From: an uncultured Sulfuricurvum sp. | Lineage (GTDB): Bacteria > Campylobacterota > Campylobacteria > Campylobacterales > Sulfurimonadaceae | Direction of reading: 5' to 3' | Length of the DNA: 22,102 nt | NCBI RefSeq assembly: GCF_937936435.1 | Contig: NZ_CALDDG010000132.1 | Coordinates: 1 to 22,102 of the forward strand | Shown: positions 21,434 to 22,102 of the stretch, one piece after another | How the letters are laid out: every line of letters begins with the position of its first letter | Position numbering within the stretch: the first letter of the stretch is position 1 | Program-made: the position numbers and the translations under genes | Notes under the pieces: generated by a model | Seen by the model: the letters and a program-made list of their open reading frames with translations, nothing else | What the model was told of the DNA's origin: nothing | Databases searched by the model: none

Positions 21434-22102
21434 TTATGATCGCCGTTTTGCCCAGCGTGGAAAGAATCGGGAGGGAGAGAGAATCGGCTCGATCTCTTTA
21501 GCGTCTATGAGATATTCTTTAAGGCGTTTTGCCAGATAAGGGGCGAGTACAAACCCGTATCCTCCCGAACCGTTAATCATCAGTAGATTCGGATAAAAAA
21601 TATATTCAGACGGATTAACCGGCTGGCCGTGGCGCAGATGGGGAAAATGTTCCAACGTCGCATCCGCATCGACCAATGGACCTAACATCGGCAGATAATC
21701 GTTTGATCCCGATCGTAGTCCCGTGTAATCATGTAAAATATTAATATTACTTAATTTTAATGTTTTAGAGGCTTTCTCCAACAATACGGCTCTTCCGTGA
21801 TCTAGGTCATAAGGCTTTCCGGAAAACGGTGAGTAGTGGACATCGTGGGTCGCTCCGATGGCAACTCTTCCCTCTTTGGTCGTCGGAGAGATCGAAACAT
21901 GATGATGCAGGATACAGGGAAGATGCGTTGACGTCTCGATATCGATACGATGCCCCCATATCCCGCGCAGTCCTACATACTCGATCGGCAAAATCTTGGG
22001 ATATGCACCAATGGCCAGAATCAGATATTTTGCCCGGATTGGACCTATATTCCACATCCCGTCTCGATGAACCGGCATTTGTGCTCTCAATAGATAAAAA
22101 TC
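21434..22102 (-). CDS. FAD-dependent oxidoreductase, C-terminal part (MnmC C-domain-like)
   Basis: The reading frame is open to the window edge, so only the last 222 residues are seen and the true start lies beyond 22102. It belongs to the DAO/glycine-oxidase superfamily. The closest pattern I recognise is the oxidase domain of MnmC. That domain removes the carboxymethyl group from cmnm5(s2)U at tRNA position 34. Supporting pieces are YLILAIGAYPKILP near the visible N terminus, GLRSGSNDYLPMLGPL, and GSGGYGFVLAPYLAKRL, which matches the terminal FAD-contact helix usually written GSRGL-APL in MnmC. The FAD-binding N-terminal GxGxxG is outside the window. An amino-acid oxidase of the same superfamily is the alternative. 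It is convergent with the XRE gene, with no gap. Confidence 0.72.
   Translation of the reverse strand, partial: DFYLLRAQMPVHRDGMWNIGPIRAKYLILAIGAYPKILPIEYVGLRGIWGHRIDIETSTHLPCILHHHVSISPTTKEGRVAIGATHDVHYSPFSGKPYDLDHGRAVLLEKASKTLKLSNINILHDYTGLRSGSNDYLPMLGPLVDADATLEHFPHLRHGQPVNPSEYIFYPNLLMINGSGGYGFVLAPYLAKRLKEYLIDAKEIEPILSPSRFFPRWAKRRS

Noticed and set aside
22088..22090. TTG at 22090 as the start of the FAD oxidoreductase
   Set aside because: The frame remains open to the window edge and the FAD-binding N-terminal domain is missing, so this is an internal leucine codon of a truncated gene.

Overview
The window looks like a chromosomal segment of a Campylobacterota (epsilonproteobacterial) bacterium, most like the Sulfurimonas/Sulfuricurvum group. 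This is inferred from the gene families: the carboxynorspermidine route to polyamines, a TlpD-like soluble CZB chemoreceptor, an MnmC-like oxidoreductase and dense c-di-GMP signalling. Base composition appears moderate, in the low-to-mid 40s percent GC by eye. I see no rRNA, tRNA, CRISPR array, insertion sequence or phage gene. No gene-free stretch exceeds about 200 bases.

Layout. (1) 38-4327 (+): pdxJ and pdxA of the DXP-dependent vitamin B6 pathway, then a PilZ (c-di-GMP-binding) protein whose start overlaps the pdxA stop, then an unrecognised coiled-coil protein. (2) 4331-5476 (-): nspC, carboxynorspermidine decarboxylase. (3) 5602-6159 (+): an unrecognised soluble protein ending at a bidirectional terminator, facing a Tat-type M15/VanY-like peptidase at 6213-6971 (-). 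(4) 7100-9432 (+): the complete AmmeMemoRadiSam trio (AMMECR1, radical SAM enzyme, Memo), tightly coupled. Its families are conserved but its function is unknown to me. (5) 16439-9429 (-): a long co-directional run of hemH, a HAD phosphatase, a three-TM coiled-coil protein, a DUF695-RraB protein, an MFS-PlsC fusion, dgkA and a saccharopine-dehydrogenase-like carboxynorspermidine synthase. (6) 16566-17831 (+): a secreted NlpC/P60 peptidase and a coupled unknown protein. (7) 20983-17840 (-): a soluble CZB chemoreceptor followed after 3 bases by a PAS-PAS-GGDEF-EAL protein. (8) 21176-21433 (+): a small XRE regulator behind an unusual cluster of AATCTATA half-sites. It abuts the C-terminal part of an FAD oxidoreductase that runs off the window end.

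How the genes fit together. The nspC product and the synthase at 9429-10613 are consecutive steps of one polyamine pathway, encoded on the same strand about 4 kb apart. The MFS-PlsC fusion and dgkA overlap and suggest a phospholipid-repair cassette, with re-acylation of lysophospholipid and recycling of diacylglycerol to phosphatidic acid. Cyclic-di-GMP recurs: a PilZ receptor near the left end and a GGDEF-EAL enzyme paired with a chemoreceptor near the right. The strongest candidates for undescribed biology are the AmmeMemoRadiSam trio, the lipid cassette, the chemoreceptor/c-di-GMP pair with the XRE operator cluster, and the RraB-fold protein in a lineage generally thought to lack RNase E.
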